Positions 23,694 to 37,600 of a DNA stretch of 64,000 nt are shown in pieces. The DNA lies in NCBI RefSeq assembly GCF_954871325.1, contig NC_088778.1:31446730-31510729 (forward strand). The letters are read 5' to 3'. The position numbers were made by a program, and so were the translations under genes. This stretch comes from Gordionus sp. m RMFG-2023. Its lineage: Eukaryota > Nematomorpha > Gordioida > Chordodea > Parachordodidae. The notes below the pieces were generated by a model that made no database searches, was not told the DNA's origin, and saw nothing but the letters and a program-made list of their open reading frames with translations. The stretch's first letter is position 1. Every line of letters begins with the position of its first letter.

Positions 23694-23908
23694 TAGTATT
23701 GTAAAGCCCGATTTGGGTCAATTTTTTAAAACGGCCTGATTAAGATTTTAGCTAAAATAATATTATGTAAGCATCGAGATTTTGAAAATAGATGTCCAAG
23801 CATTTCTGCTAGCTATGTGCAAAATCTTTAAGCTTATATAAGGTTATTTTGGTTATAACCTTATAAGGGCCGTTTTTTAAAATCGACATTGGGCTATTTA
23901 CAACACTA
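23694..23908. mobile_element. TAGTRTTG hAT MITE, diverged subfamily, 215 bp
   Basis: The left end TAGTATTGTAAAGCCCGATT and right end TATTTACAACACTA are inverted. An exact 8-bp target duplication GTAACAAC flanks the element (23686-23693, 23909-23916). The interior is related to the main family (ATAATATTATGTAAGC, GATTTTGAAAATAGATGTCC). Confidence 0.9.
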
Positions 23909-23939
23909 GTAACAACTCATAAATGTAAGAAAAAAATTC

Positions 23940-25330
23940 TCATTCCCCGTCATTTTTGACGGGCTATCTACTAGTTTTAAATAATAATATAAAAATATAT
24001 TAAATAAATTTACATTTTTTTTCTTCATAAAATCAAGGAAAGAAACAAAATTTAGACACCTTAAAATCGTAAAATTTCTCGCCCATAGCGATGGGATGGG
24101 TTTTTATGTATTATTTTCCAGATCTATAAAAGACATTAATAAATATCTAAAAAAAATTTATTTTATTTTTAATTCAATAAATAAAAACTTGTAGATTGTA
24201 AATCAAACTCATAAATGTTATCTTGATAAAATCATGAGAAAAATTTAAAAATACGGCGGAGGATGCTAAAATATATATATATATAAATAATATTTGAATT
24301 TTATTAAATAATTTTATTTATATACTTTTTTTAAGTAAGAAAAATAGATTTCCAAAAAGATAGAAAGATCTATATTAAACGAAGGATCTCCGTCACTATA
24401 CTCAATTTAAGAGGAAATCATAAATCCGGATATATTGTTAAGATTTAGATCGAATCCATGATAGTAGATTGTTTGATCTGAATCTTTTAGGACCCCCCCC
24501 CCCTCCCCCAGTTATTGAACAATACACTATTAATGTTCGATTCTGGAAAGATGACCAATGCTAAAAATTGTGAAAATGAAATGCTAAATGTTTTAATAAT
24601 TTATCTAGTACAAGAAAGTTTATACCAATGAAATCACGAAATATAAAATATTTTACAATTTTTGCAAAAAAGGGAAGATAATGTAGACTAATAAAGGAGA
24701 TAATCAATTTGAAATTTTAATAAAGTATATATTATAAAACACCATTTATTTGTTAGCCCTCGACCAGGTGCTTAATGTACAGTAGGTCTGATGGAAGTAT
24801 ATTAATAACTATTTCATAAAATACATAATAAAAGGGGCATGCTATTACAAATTAACATATAGGTAAATTCAATAAATGTTTTCTGTCCAAAAGACAATGT
24901 TATTTGCTGTAATTTTTTAACTTCTTTTATTGCAATTTTAATTATTAAATGAATAGCTAATCGTCAATCTTTCTAAGCAATGGGAACTGTAACAGTCACT
25001 TTTCCTATATTACTCTTAAGATTTCATCCTTCTCACCACCAATATTAGATATTTACGGATTTATTTTTTATTGGAGACGACCTTGTAAATTAAATATTTT
25101 CATAAATATAACGCAATACTCTTCATATTTCATTTTTATTTCTACCCCATTAATATTTCCATATATCATCTTACGTGCTCCTCATATCAACAATATACCT
25201 CCTCATTCTTATATTTGATAATAATATGTGATTAATTATATTTTTTATGAAAAAACTAATGATTGTAAATAGCTTTCATAGGAAAAGTTATAAATTTTTA
25301 TATAAAATATAATTTAAAGCGATATTTTTA
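23940..25330. other. AT-rich sequence upstream of the LIM gene
   Basis: There is a C-rich run at 24491-24508 and a TATATA run near 24277. A first exon and promoter of the LIM gene must lie somewhere upstream of 25338, but I could not place them. Confidence 0.4.
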
Positions 25331-25338
25331 TTTTTCAG

Positions 25339-25418
25339 GTGTTTCGATGCAATGACTGATAAGTGTCGACGAACTTATTTTTTTTAATCGGAATTCAAAA
25401 TGATAAAATTTTGAGATT
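25339..25418 (+). other. 5' untranslated part of the LIM-gene exon
   Basis: A TTTTTCAG acceptor ends at 25338. The following 80 bases contain short upstream frames (for example ATG at 25400 ending at a TGA at 25412-25414) before the LIM ATG at 25419. This implies at least one non-coding upstream exon. Upstream frames of this kind often damp translation. Confidence 0.5.
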
Positions 25419-25604
25419 ATGGTGATGCATAAAGGACCTGAAACACATTGCCAGAGGTGTAATGTGAAGGTTTATCCAGTTGATAAAATTGGCCCTTTAA
25501 AAGGGGCATTCTTTCATCATCAATGTTTTAAATGCCGTAATTGTGGATTATCTCTCAACATGAAAAATTTTATTCAAAATCAACTCGATCCAGATGACAA
25601 AGAA
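25419..25604 (+). CDS. LIM gene coding exon 1: LIM domain
   Basis: 62 codons. Zinc ligands Cys11, Cys14, His33, Cys36, Cys39 and Cys42 fit the LIM pattern; the last pair, Cys65 and His68 (YCNNH), is in the next exon. The donor is GTTATT after a GAA codon, phase 0. Reading through the intron gives a short nonsense tail (VIKQFLNVYI then stop), confirming the need for splicing. The LIM finger should mediate protein binding. Confidence 0.9.
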
Positions 25605-28600
25605 GTTATTAAACAATTTTTAAATGTATATATTTAATCAACTTATATGTTGTAATAAATTTAGGTTTATTGCAATAATCATGTACCTAAATCATTAGCA
25701 GGGCATGTTGGAGGAGATGCTATTGGAATTAGAAGTGCACTTTCAGCACCAAGAAAAGGAGCCTCTTACAATGAACAGATAAGAGGAAGTGACAAATATA
25801 ATCCTGACACACAAGCAGTAGAGATACAAAATGCCTTGATGAATATGAAAGTTTGTAAAGATCAAGATGATAAAATTAAAAAAGAAAAACTAAATAAAAG
25901 CAATAAATGGTGTAAGGAGGATCAAAATATTAAGTATCTCAATGGTAATCACAATATTAACAATAATCATGATAAATTATCTTCTCCAACACATAACAAT
26001 ATCAAAGATTATAACAATTTCCATGATATAAACTATTTAAATTCTGACATTTATAAATTTAATCAATCAAGGGATTATAATTCTTATTCACCAGATATTT
26101 ATCCTTCTTCCAAAATAGTATCACATGATAATCGTATCAAAGATAATTACCAAAATGGCAAAACACATTCACCAATTAATAATTTTTTACAACAAAATAA
26201 TAGCACCCATAATGGTTTAAATCATACTAACAGCCCTAGCCCTTCTGATGACACTGTGGTAAACAAATCATTTACTCTTTTTTTAATAGTCACAAAATTA
26301 TGATATTTAATTTACATATCTATATTTTTTATGATAAACTTAAAAATTAATATATTCTGGTAGTCACAAAGTAAAAAAAAATTATAATGTGATATATAAA
26401 TATTTATTTGACTTTAAGGCAAACTCATAGAAATTTACTTTTATTAATATATATATATATATATATATATATACAAAGAGAGAGGGAAAAGTGATAACAT
26501 ATTTATTTATATATATACAATGTCCATAATGCTTGAATTTAATTAAAGGAAGGTTAATGTTTTAAATTATCGGCCTAATTAATAGATTGAGATATTTCAA
26601 ATTCATACCTTTGGAGAAAAATTGATATTCCACAGATTTATATCTAAAGTTTAATTTTATGCTAGTTTAAACTTGTCTTTTGTTAAAATATAGTTTATTT
26701 TTTTTATATAGATTAGGGTATGAATAATTATATTTAAATTTTTTAAGCATTATAACAAATAATACCAAAAAATTGTTGGAATCAGAATCAGATACATTAT
26801 TCAGTATCAGATTCCTGGTGTTAACTCTTTATTCAAATGTTTTATTTATATTTATTCTTTTTAGTTTTTGCAATTTTATACTTCACTTCTTACTAGGAGA
26901 AGGGTTCTGCTGATTGGACAGGGGAGTCCAATTCAAGATCAGCTGAAAAATTTGTGGCACATTGCCTGGGATTTACTTTTGATTTCCTCTAAAAAATTTT
27001 TTTGACATAACAATGCTTTTTGATATTGAACCTGTAAGTTTTAAAAAAATTTTATGAGGGAGGGGGGAAATTAAGTCATGTTCTGACTCGTTTTATTTTA
27101 AAGCAGATTAATCTGCTTAGCCATCTTATATAACTCCCTCTAAACGGATAAAAATGAAAGGGGCTCATCAGATTTTAGTAAGCACTTATAACAAAATAAT
27201 GTGCTAGTTCGATTGGAATCTGGATTAGACTGGTCTAAACAGCTTTCGAACTAGGACACCTTATATTTGGTTTGTTTTAATGAGTGTTTGGTGGGTGTCA
27301 TTGTTATTTATTTTTGCGTATTTTTTTTCTCCCCTTACTTTTTAGGCCGTTTGACTATATAGCCGACTAAACAGCTGACTTTTTGGTAATGAGTCGAACC
27401 AGGGACACACGCCTAACGTTCTTCTTTTTTTTTATCATCTTATCTTTTTTGTAAATTTTGATAATCAATCATTTTTTTTCATCTTTTCCTATCCTACTCT
27501 GCCCACGTCTAAATAGAACAAAATGGCGCGCGACCCCCAATTTAGGTGAGTTAGTTGTCACTCCCCTTTAGTTTTTTTTAAAAAAACATTATTTTATAAT
27601 ATCGCTAGCAAAGTTTGGGCCCCGGTCTAAATAAACAGTTCCATTTTTCTGAAATGGTTCCGACAAATGGGAAATAACGTTTTCCTATAAAATAAATCGC
27701 GCAAAATTTTTGAACAGATGTTACATCAGAATATAGTAAATTTTGTTAAGGTTGCTGGAAATGATTTATAAAAAGGATGTTAATCAAATATAGAATATTA
27801 ATTAAATATTCGCCTTAATATTATACATATATATTATATATATAATTTTCATTACATATATCTTACCTTGATTAAATTAATTTGTAGTTTATATCTTAGC
27901 ATATTTCTCCATAATACAATAACAAATTTATAAAGTTGATAAATCAAAAAAAGATAAAGAATTGAAAGACGATGTTTTCACAAATTAATGACCATTTATT
28001 AATATTTAATAACTTTTTCATTAATTAGGATTACAAATTCTATAATTATCGTGAATATGTAAAAATGTTGCAAACGTTTCCTTAGTATTTATTTCTGTTA
28101 CAATAAATAAAATACATGGTCAACGATAGGTTCAATGATCGATACATAAATTTTTATATATTTATTATTTAATTAATCAAATATAACAGAATGTATTGTA
28201 GCTAAGTGGTGGCTCTATTTTTTCCAGTTATAACCTAGTTTTAGGCCGGTTAAAAAACGCGGCTAAAACTTAGTTTTTAGCTGAATTTTTTTTAAACTTC
28301 AGCCTCCGATTTGAAAAAAAATTAGCCAATCTTTTACACCCGCATGTAGATTTAGTTCAATTTGACTATTTATAGACATTACTTATACCCAGAGGCGTTG
28401 TAATGTTTTACCTAGAGGATCAACGATTCGTCCATTAAAAATGCGCTTTGAAGTATCGTTGAATTTAAATCAGCTGGGTGACATGTCATTTTGAGTTCCA
28501 ATATGAGATTTTAAAAGAAAATTTTAATATAAGAAACCAAAATGGCGTGCCACCAACTCATTTCTAATAAATATTAATATGCATTTTAAAAAATGAATGA

Positions 28601-31600
28601 ATTTTCAGTCTTAGTAAGTGTGTATAACTATAATTATCATACCTTATACTATAGTAAATTTTTTTATAGTTATTTTATAATAAGTTTCATTGTTTTGTTT
28701 TTATTATATTACTATTATTTCTAAAGCTAAACAATAAAACAAATATACAATACATAATTCGATTTACGAAATTTTTTATTTTTCTCGTGGTATTAAAAAA
28801 TAATAAAAAATATACCTTCCTTATTTTTAATTGTCGCCTTTTTTTATATAAACATTTTATAAATTTAATATACAAATTATTTTTTTTTGAAAATATTTTG
28901 TAAGTTTAGTCGAATACTAAAAGTTTATCATTTTTATATAAAAAAATATTTCAAGAAAAGGGATTAATTAATTAATAATGTTTTTGTTTGTTCCCGTAGT
29001 CTCTGACACCTGTCGATCATGCCCTAAAATTATTCAAAATATGGGGCAAGGGTTACGTTTAATCACAGGTGATCCAAAAGAAGGCTTCTACCCTACGACA
29101 AAGAATATCAATCGAAATTTGTCGATCCAACTGTATATCTATCTATACATGGGTCATTAAACCCCGCCGAGACCATACCTAAATATATTATTTTAAATTA
29201 TTATTTATTTTTTTTTAAAATTTTTATTCTTTTAATTATATATATTTTTATATAGAATATAGAAATAGTATGTTAATTATAATTTTAAATATTTTTTTTT
29301 CTAATAAATGTGACAGTTTTAATAAATAAAATTTTTTTAAAAAAAACGAAAGGAAGAATTTTCTAAAAAAAGAAAAGAGAAATAATAAAAATTAGGAAAG
29401 CGAAAAAAAAAATTAAAAGAATAAAAATATAAAATAAAGTAATGAATACAATTAATTAGAAATGGAAATAAAAATAAGGGATTAAGGAAAGGAACGCAAT
29501 GGGATTAAAATGTGCCACCTATCTTACGAACGATCTTTTTTTTTTACAAAACACACCTATATATATTTAACCATTATTTTTATAATTTTTTTTTAACACT
29601 ATTATATTATATATCTTTTACCTCCCCCCCCCCCTTCTTTTTCCTTTTAAGAAACATTTTTTTTATCGATTATTTTAGATTTGTTCACATTTAAAAATTA
29701 CATACTATTATCCATTGTAATTACTGGAAATATGTTCTATTCTTCTTTCCTCGGGACGCGTCGGTTATTATAGCACGGCTCCCTATAACGAAGAAGGTAT
29801 ATCGCCCGCCTCTATAGACTAGCGATTATCGCGTTTAAATGCGGCCCTTATTTCATTTTCTTTTTGTATCTGGGACGGGGGAATAAAACAATTAGGATAG
29901 CCGAAGTATCCCCCGAGAAGAACGGTCCGATACTTAACAAGGCCGAGTAGTTATGGCATGATATTTCCGAATGCGAATTTTGTTGAATACGGAAGAGCCA
30001 GCTAAAAAAAAATCAAGCCGTGGCTCCTTTATAAAGAACGTATTCCTTTTTGGTCTAATTCCGAATCCAAATAATAGCACGGCCGACCAGAAAGAGACTT
30101 AAAAATTATAAAAATCTTACATATTTTATTTATTATTGTTTAAAATGTACATTAAAAATAAATTATGCCTGTTATATATTTGAAGTATATTGTTCATCGG
30201 CGTACTCCCCTCCTTCCTTCCCATCCCCCCGAAATATGAAGCTAATAAATGAGATTAAATATGTTATCAAAATTATAAAACTTGGACTCAATATCATTTT
30301 AAACTTTAAAAAAAACATTTGTTAAAATCTGTTTTATCCAATGACATAATAATAATACCTAGACTGACTATGCATTCATAATAAATGCATTTGAAAGCGT
30401 TGTTGAATGCAAATCAGATGGACCCGCCATTTTGGTAACCCATATAGTAATTATTCTCATTGTTAAAAACTACTATTAAATTAATAACTTGCTTCCTTAT
30501 TATCTCGATGATCAGACAATTCTTTAATAAGCGCCGGACATAAGAATAAATTGGCCTCTCGTTAATAATGATATGGATAATCAAAATGGCATTCCCAGCT
30601 GTTCTCATTGTGCACTTTTAACGAATGCATCGTCAGCCTAGGTATTATTAACATGGAGTTACTGATTATTAGATGTCTGCGACGACCTAACCCGACAAAG
30701 TTCCTCTGGTGTAACGGCTTCTGTAAATATATGCTTTCCTCCTTTTTTTTTGGCCTAGGTTAATATTAATTTAGAAGCATTGAAAAATACCTCAATAATT
30801 AGTTCGTCATTTTAAAATATTTTATTTCCGTACCCTGTTTTTAAACGTATAATATTGTGCACAAATTGAGCGCTTACCTTTTGCCCTAATTTTTAAATAA
30901 AAAAAAACGTACCGGCATCCCTTGTTTAAATTAGAGGTTGCCTTTTTTTTTATTAATATCCGTCGATTCAAAATTTTAAATAAGTTCTAAAAAATAGGAT
31001 TTTTCTTTGAAAATTATATTATCGTCTGCTTTTTTATTTCTTTAATTACTAGTAAATATTCCTTATTTTAGGATTAATAAGTAAGTTTATATTACATTTT
31101 TATATAATATTACAAAGCGAACAATAAAAAAAAAGTAATGAAAAAGCAAACTTATTTGCGTTTTTCTAAATGGTCGCTAACATCAAACGGTAATTTACTA
31201 ATTTGCACGAGGCCATTAGAAATGCATCATTGGCGCTTGCAATGCAGCTTTTGAAATGCTTATATTGTGCGCACTATGACAATCGTGGGTTAGCGTGTAA
31301 AAAAGCAAGCTTTTTTATAGTTTTGGCTATTTATGTTTACCGGCCCTAAGATTTTAATCAAAATAATATTATGTATGTAATCCTCGAGATTTTGGCAAAT
31401 AGAGGATCTAATCCTTTCTGCCATATATGAGGAAAATATTCAGGACTTTCATAATATTATTTTAGCTAAAATCGACCCCAAATCAGTGGTCATTTAATAA
31501 CACTAGTTTTGGCAGATGGAACTATTTTATCACGATGATATATCATTTTTTATTTAGATTTTACATAATATTTTTGTACTTTTCTATTATATTTTTTTTT

Positions 31601-34600
31601 CATTCAAATAAAAAGTAAAACGAAATGCTTATAAAGTTTAAATTTTATTTTGTATAATATATAATACTTAAAATAATAATAATAAAAAATGTTATATTAT
31701 AATAATAATAATATGAATTCAGGTTAAAATTTATTTAAAAAAAATATTTCATTGTGATTACAGCATGTTGTCGTTAAAAATGACGATGATGATGACAATA
31801 ATAAGTAGGATAATAGATATAGATAGAAAGGGATTTGTAATATTTTATTATACGACTTGTTCAATAGCTAGTAAGTAGTGTGATGTGAATAGGGGTGAAC
31901 ACAAAAAAAAATAGAGAAGGTATAATATATTATTTTATAATAAATTATGTATATAAGTTTAAGTATTTTTATTGTATAATAAAATAAATAAAATAATATA
32001 ATTTAAGAAATGTTTAAATCGAAAGTATTTAAACGTCTAAATAGGATATTAAAAATATTTTCAAAATTTTAATCAAATTTTTTTATATTTGAAAACAGGA
32101 ATTAAACCCTATATGGGCATTTATTATTATTTTGAAAATTTTACCAATGTTAAAAAATAAATTTTTCCTTTTTTTTTAAAAAGTTATAAAATTATGAATA
32201 TTTTGAGTGTTTAAATAAAAGAAAAACTAAATATATGAGTTGATGATTCAGTCAATCCATGTATCCATTTAATTTTCCTTTTTTTAAAGAAAAATAATAT
32301 ATCTCAATGCCTCCCGATATGGGAGGATGTGGTATTCATTGTAATAAGTGTTGTTAAACGGCTCGTTTTGAGCCGATTTTTAAAAAAGGCTAACTCAATA
32401 TTTCATCTAGAATAATATTACGCAAACCTGAATATTTTGTTTGCAGAAGGAACAAAGGTTTGGACATCTATTAGCGAAATTTCGAGGCTTAGGCAATATT
32501 TTTCTGGCTAAAATATTGGGTTAGCCGTTTTTAAAAATCGGCTCAAAACGAGTCGTTTAACAACACTAGTTTCTTTCTTTCTTTCTTTCTTTCCATTTTA
32601 ACATATTTTTTGAAAATTTTTTTTTAATATAAATAAAATCAACTTTTTTCGCTATGACAAACAATATAAAGAAAATTATGAGCAGATTCTTTTCACGGCG
32701 GAAAAGGGATTAATATACTTAGAGTTTGAAATGTTCTTCTTATGCAGAATTTTTGATCCAAATTTAATCTAAAATTCAATTTTATTTAAAACAAAAAAAG
32801 TAACCCGTTACTTTTTTGAATAGTAACGCGCGTTTCTTTTTTGTGTTAACGTTTACAGTAAAACTAAATCTTTTGTTAGTGAATCTTTTTTGTTTTTTAT
32901 GCATAAAAAAAATCGTAATCACAATTTTTTGAAAGAAAAAAAAATAATAATCAATTTTCATGATCTTCAAAAAGATTTTATGCTCAAAATTTTTGGGGAA
33001 ATTTTTTTTGTTATCTGCAATAGAGATCTACATTGAGCGGGGTTTTCGCCCGCCCGGCAATACTTTGAATGGGCATAGTCGGATTTTTTTAAAATATTTC
33101 CAACATTGAGCGGATGGCGGGCCTGTTGAAAATATTTTTTTTAAGATAATGGGCTGGCGTGGGCGGTTAAAATTTTTGATATTTTTAAGGCGGAATGAGC
33201 AGAACAGACTTCAAATTTATTAAAAATAATGGTTTTATATTATAATATTACATATTATATACGTTTAATTAGAAATACATTTAAATATATATCGGGAGGG
33301 CGGGAATTTTTTTAAAAAAAATTATAAGTGAGAGGGTAGGTTGGTTAAATGAAATTCAAATCAATTAGTGGCCGGGCTTTTTGGCTAAAAATCCGCCCAT
33401 TGCAGACCTATACTCTGCGAATACGTAATGTAAATTATTTTGCACCTTTTACCGATTCTTGGAAATTTTAAAAAGAGGAGCTCTAAGTTAGATTTTTTTT
33501 TTTCATTTCGGGTTTCTAGCTTTCACACCACCGATTTTAATATAAGGAATTCATAACCTAATACAAAAAAAAACGATTTTATTTCGATCATATGAGCACG
33601 GACTCCGTTTGGACGCGCATTTATACACGCAAACATTTTATTACACCAAAATGGCTACCAAATTGAATTTTTATTTAATTTAACTCCTTACACAGATGCT
33701 AATGTTGTTAAATAAGCTTTTACCTTAAAAAAAAATGACTTAATCTCTAAAAAATCTCTAAATTGATTGAATCTTAACTTAAACATTGAGACATATTTTT
33801 TTTTATAAAAACTTGGCTAAAAACGTTTTGGAGTTAGCTAAGGATTATGTGATTTAACGACACCAAATATGGAATAAATAAGATATTTTTTGATTATAAA
33901 ATAAAATTATAAAGCCCCCCAAAACGAAGCATAACCAAACCAAAAAAATATTTACAGGTCCGCTAACAATACCTCGATTTTTTTTAAACAGTCATCTGAT
34001 TAAAGATCGGAACTAACTTTGCACGGTTCTCTAAATATAAATTAATCATTAAAAAATATATTTAATTTATGACCTGGCCGTGAAATCGCTTGCTTGGCAT
34101 TATCGAAAACTTATTTTCCTTAGAACTTTTTTTTAAAAATAAAAACGGTTTTTATGATTATTATTATTGTTATGTTATAATTTAGGCATATTCAAAAACG
34201 AATATTAATCCTATATAAGGTGCATTTATTAAATATTTATTATTGATTGTATTCGATTCGATTAATAACGTTTTGCTAGAAAAAAAATTATTATTATTTA
34301 AATAATTCATACGAAAATAATATTTTTATATTTAAATTTAAAATATCTAATTTATTTATAAATAATATGAACGAAGAAATAATTATGTGGGATTAAATTA
34401 TTAGCGTAATATAAAATGAGTTTTAATTTTATAATTGCCAGGGGTTTTTCCTAGTGTGGTTAAACGGCATTTGTTAACTCAATATTTTATCCAGAATAAT
34501 ATTACGCAAGCCCAAAACATTTGCCTCATAGATGGCCCAAATGTCTAGACATCAATCAGCGGAATTTCGAGGCTTAGGCAATATTTTTCTGGCTAAAATA

Positions 34601-37600
34601 TTGAGTTATTTGACAGATAATTAGTTCCAAACTAAACGCGCCTTTTCACGAGGAGTTGATGTTAAATCTATATGTATATACCACGTTAATCGCGTCACTT
34701 CAAATAGGTTTACCGATAAAAGATGACAAATGATCTAAATTTTAGTATTAAAAAAAAATATATATTCATGAATTATTCCTAATAATCGGAATATTCAAAT
34801 AATTCGATCCGAAATTATTTTTCGAATATAGACCGAATTATTATGATTATGTCGATGATGTGACAAAACCCGTTATTATATTATATATTTTTATTTCTAT
34901 CATATTTGACATTACCGTCATTATTTTTATATACATATATGTAGAATATATTGATCTATAAATTATTTTATAATGATATTTTTTATCTGTTATTCTGATA
35001 GCTGGATATATTTACTTGCTTAATGAAACGTAAATAAGTCGCGATGGATAATGGAATCCATTTAACCTGATTATTATATTTATATTTATAAGATATCCTT
35101 CGAATCTACATTTTCTTTCTTTTTTTTTTCGAAATCGATTTTAAAATTATAAAATAAAGTATAAATTGTAATAGTAATTATCATTTATGAATCTTGTTAA
35201 TAAAAATTAATACTTAATTATAATATATATTTATTTCTATTTTTGTTTAAAAAATATAAAATTATAAACTTTAAGTTTTTTTTTTTTAAATTAAAATTAA
35301 ATATTCATTTAAATTTTAATAAAATAATTATATATTTTATTTATTATAAAGAGTTTAACGTTTTTAATTTTATTCACTTTAATAATTTTTTTGAATGAAG
35401 GCAAAAAAAATAAATTAAATTTCCTCCTGGAAAATGTGAAAAAGATGCAATTTATATTTAAATTTATTTTATATTAACTCTATTTCTTTCTACCCCAAAT
35501 TTGGCCTACCTTTTTAACCATAAGCATAGCTAATCGGAAATTCCCTCGTTTCCTTGAATATTTAAAAATGGGCTTTGAGTTCCGGTTTTCTAAACTTCTT
35601 CGGGTTTCGGTTCCTAAAAATTGTTCGGTTTCTAAAATTATCCCGGTCCCAGTTACTATAAATTTTCCGATTTCCGGTTCCAAACTTTGTAATTTAAAAA
35701 TATATATAAAAAAAAGAAGAAAGCTCCATCCTTTATAATATGGAGAAACTAATATAATAAGCATCGGTGGTATTGGCGCAAAAAATGGCGGGCATCTCTA
35801 CCTTGTCATTATATATATATATTACGAATGTAGAGGCCAATGCCGTGCCGGGTCGTGTTTGCCGGATAGTTACAAAATTTTAACGATCCGTTATGCTTGA
35901 AATTCCTCACAAGAATTTCTATTTTTTTTTATACATGTTCTGTACTCAGATATGTCCCTTTTCGCAAAATCGATTTTTTATATTTGTATGGAGGAGCCAC
36001 TTGGTATATTTTTATCGAATTTGAAACTCGTTTTGTTTATTTACCTCTTACACGTGTAGTGACGCCGCCGTGTTAAAAATCGATATTAATAATTTTTATT
36101 ATGAAAAAAGCCAATGCACTCTCAATTCTTTATACCTTAACGAGAAGCTAAATATAATATTATATTTGGTTGAAAGTATTGACCCTCTAGTATAACTAGT
36201 AGGTCGTGAGCTGGGTTCTGAGCCTCGTCTTGATTCTAAACAGATATCTGTTGTAACCATCGTTATAGCTTCCACTAAATATTAGTGTTGTTAAACGGCT
36301 CGTTTTGAGCCGATTTTTAAAAACGGCTAACTCAATATTTTAGGCAAAAAAATATTGCCTAAGCCTAGAGATTTCGCTAATAGATGTCCAAACCATTGTT
36401 ACTTCTACAAACAAAATCTCCAGGCTTGCGTAATATTATTCTAGATGAAATATTGAGTTAGCCGTTTTTAAAATTCGGCTCAAAACGAGCCGTTTAACAA
36501 CACTACTAAACAGTATAAAAAGAAATGATTTAGATGCGCGCTTAAAATAGAATAGGGTGTGTCCTAGTTCAAAATATTAATTACCCGAAAGTTCCCTCCT
36601 TTTAAAGAATTTACGTGATACGTGATATATAGCGCATCGCCCTCTAACGTTGAATACACAACAGAGCTACGCTAGGTTTTCCTCATTTCCATCTAATTGG
36701 AACAATTTAATTTGTGTATAAAAGTAAAAATATGAGGAGCCCTCCACCCGTTTGTGGGCAAGCCGCACGTACTTGTAGGCACAACATTTCGAAAATGTTG
36801 CTTAAACCTCTATAGGCTATAATTTAAAAGGAGTGGGACAAAGAAAAAGCCTATACCCGAGAACTACAGTATAATTTAATTACTTTAAAGGTGGGTGATG
36901 GCTGATTTTAAGCTTAATTTCTTTAGTGTAAGTTATAATTACTATCAATATTGAGATATAATGTTCATAGAATCTGTAAATAAATATGATTAAAATAAAA
37001 TAATATTTACCGTTTTATCACTTCAAATTTTCCACCGGAAGTTTTCACATTTCAAAAAAAATTTAATTTTATCTTAGAAAAATTAATCCTATGCTATTAC
37101 CTTTTGATAACATATTATATCAGCTAATGAAAACACTGTGTCATGGTTTCACAATACAATAACAAAATTTATTGATGCATCTTTCTTGTGATACTAGCTT
37201 TTGATAAATTTTATTATATTTGTCACGTGGTGATAATTTATTTTTGGGATTATATTTTGTAGTATGACTGTTGATTGAAATATCAGATAGGCTCATTGAT
37301 ATATTTTCTTGACCACAAAATATAGAGTAGGTTCTTGTCCATCTTCTGCTACATAACTCAGGACAGTATTTATCTAAATTATAAGAAGCACATAAAGCCA
37401 CTATATGCCTACAAGGTAAGAGAATTGTTGAAAGGAACCCACACGAACATTTATCTAAGGATATATGTATAATCACCCCAGTATCATTAATCTCCACAGG
37501 TGAGAATATGTTATTATCATGATAAGGAATTTTAATTGATATTATTTCAAGAATTTCCTCAACAATTCTCGTGAAAGCATAGGTTGTTAATAAATCTCTG

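Noticed and set aside
36293-36505. TA dinucleotide duplication (Tc1/mariner) for the TAGTGTTG MITE
   Set aside because: TA appears at both ends because the ends themselves are TAG...CTA. Exact 8-bp repeats lie just outside in four copies, which fits hAT.
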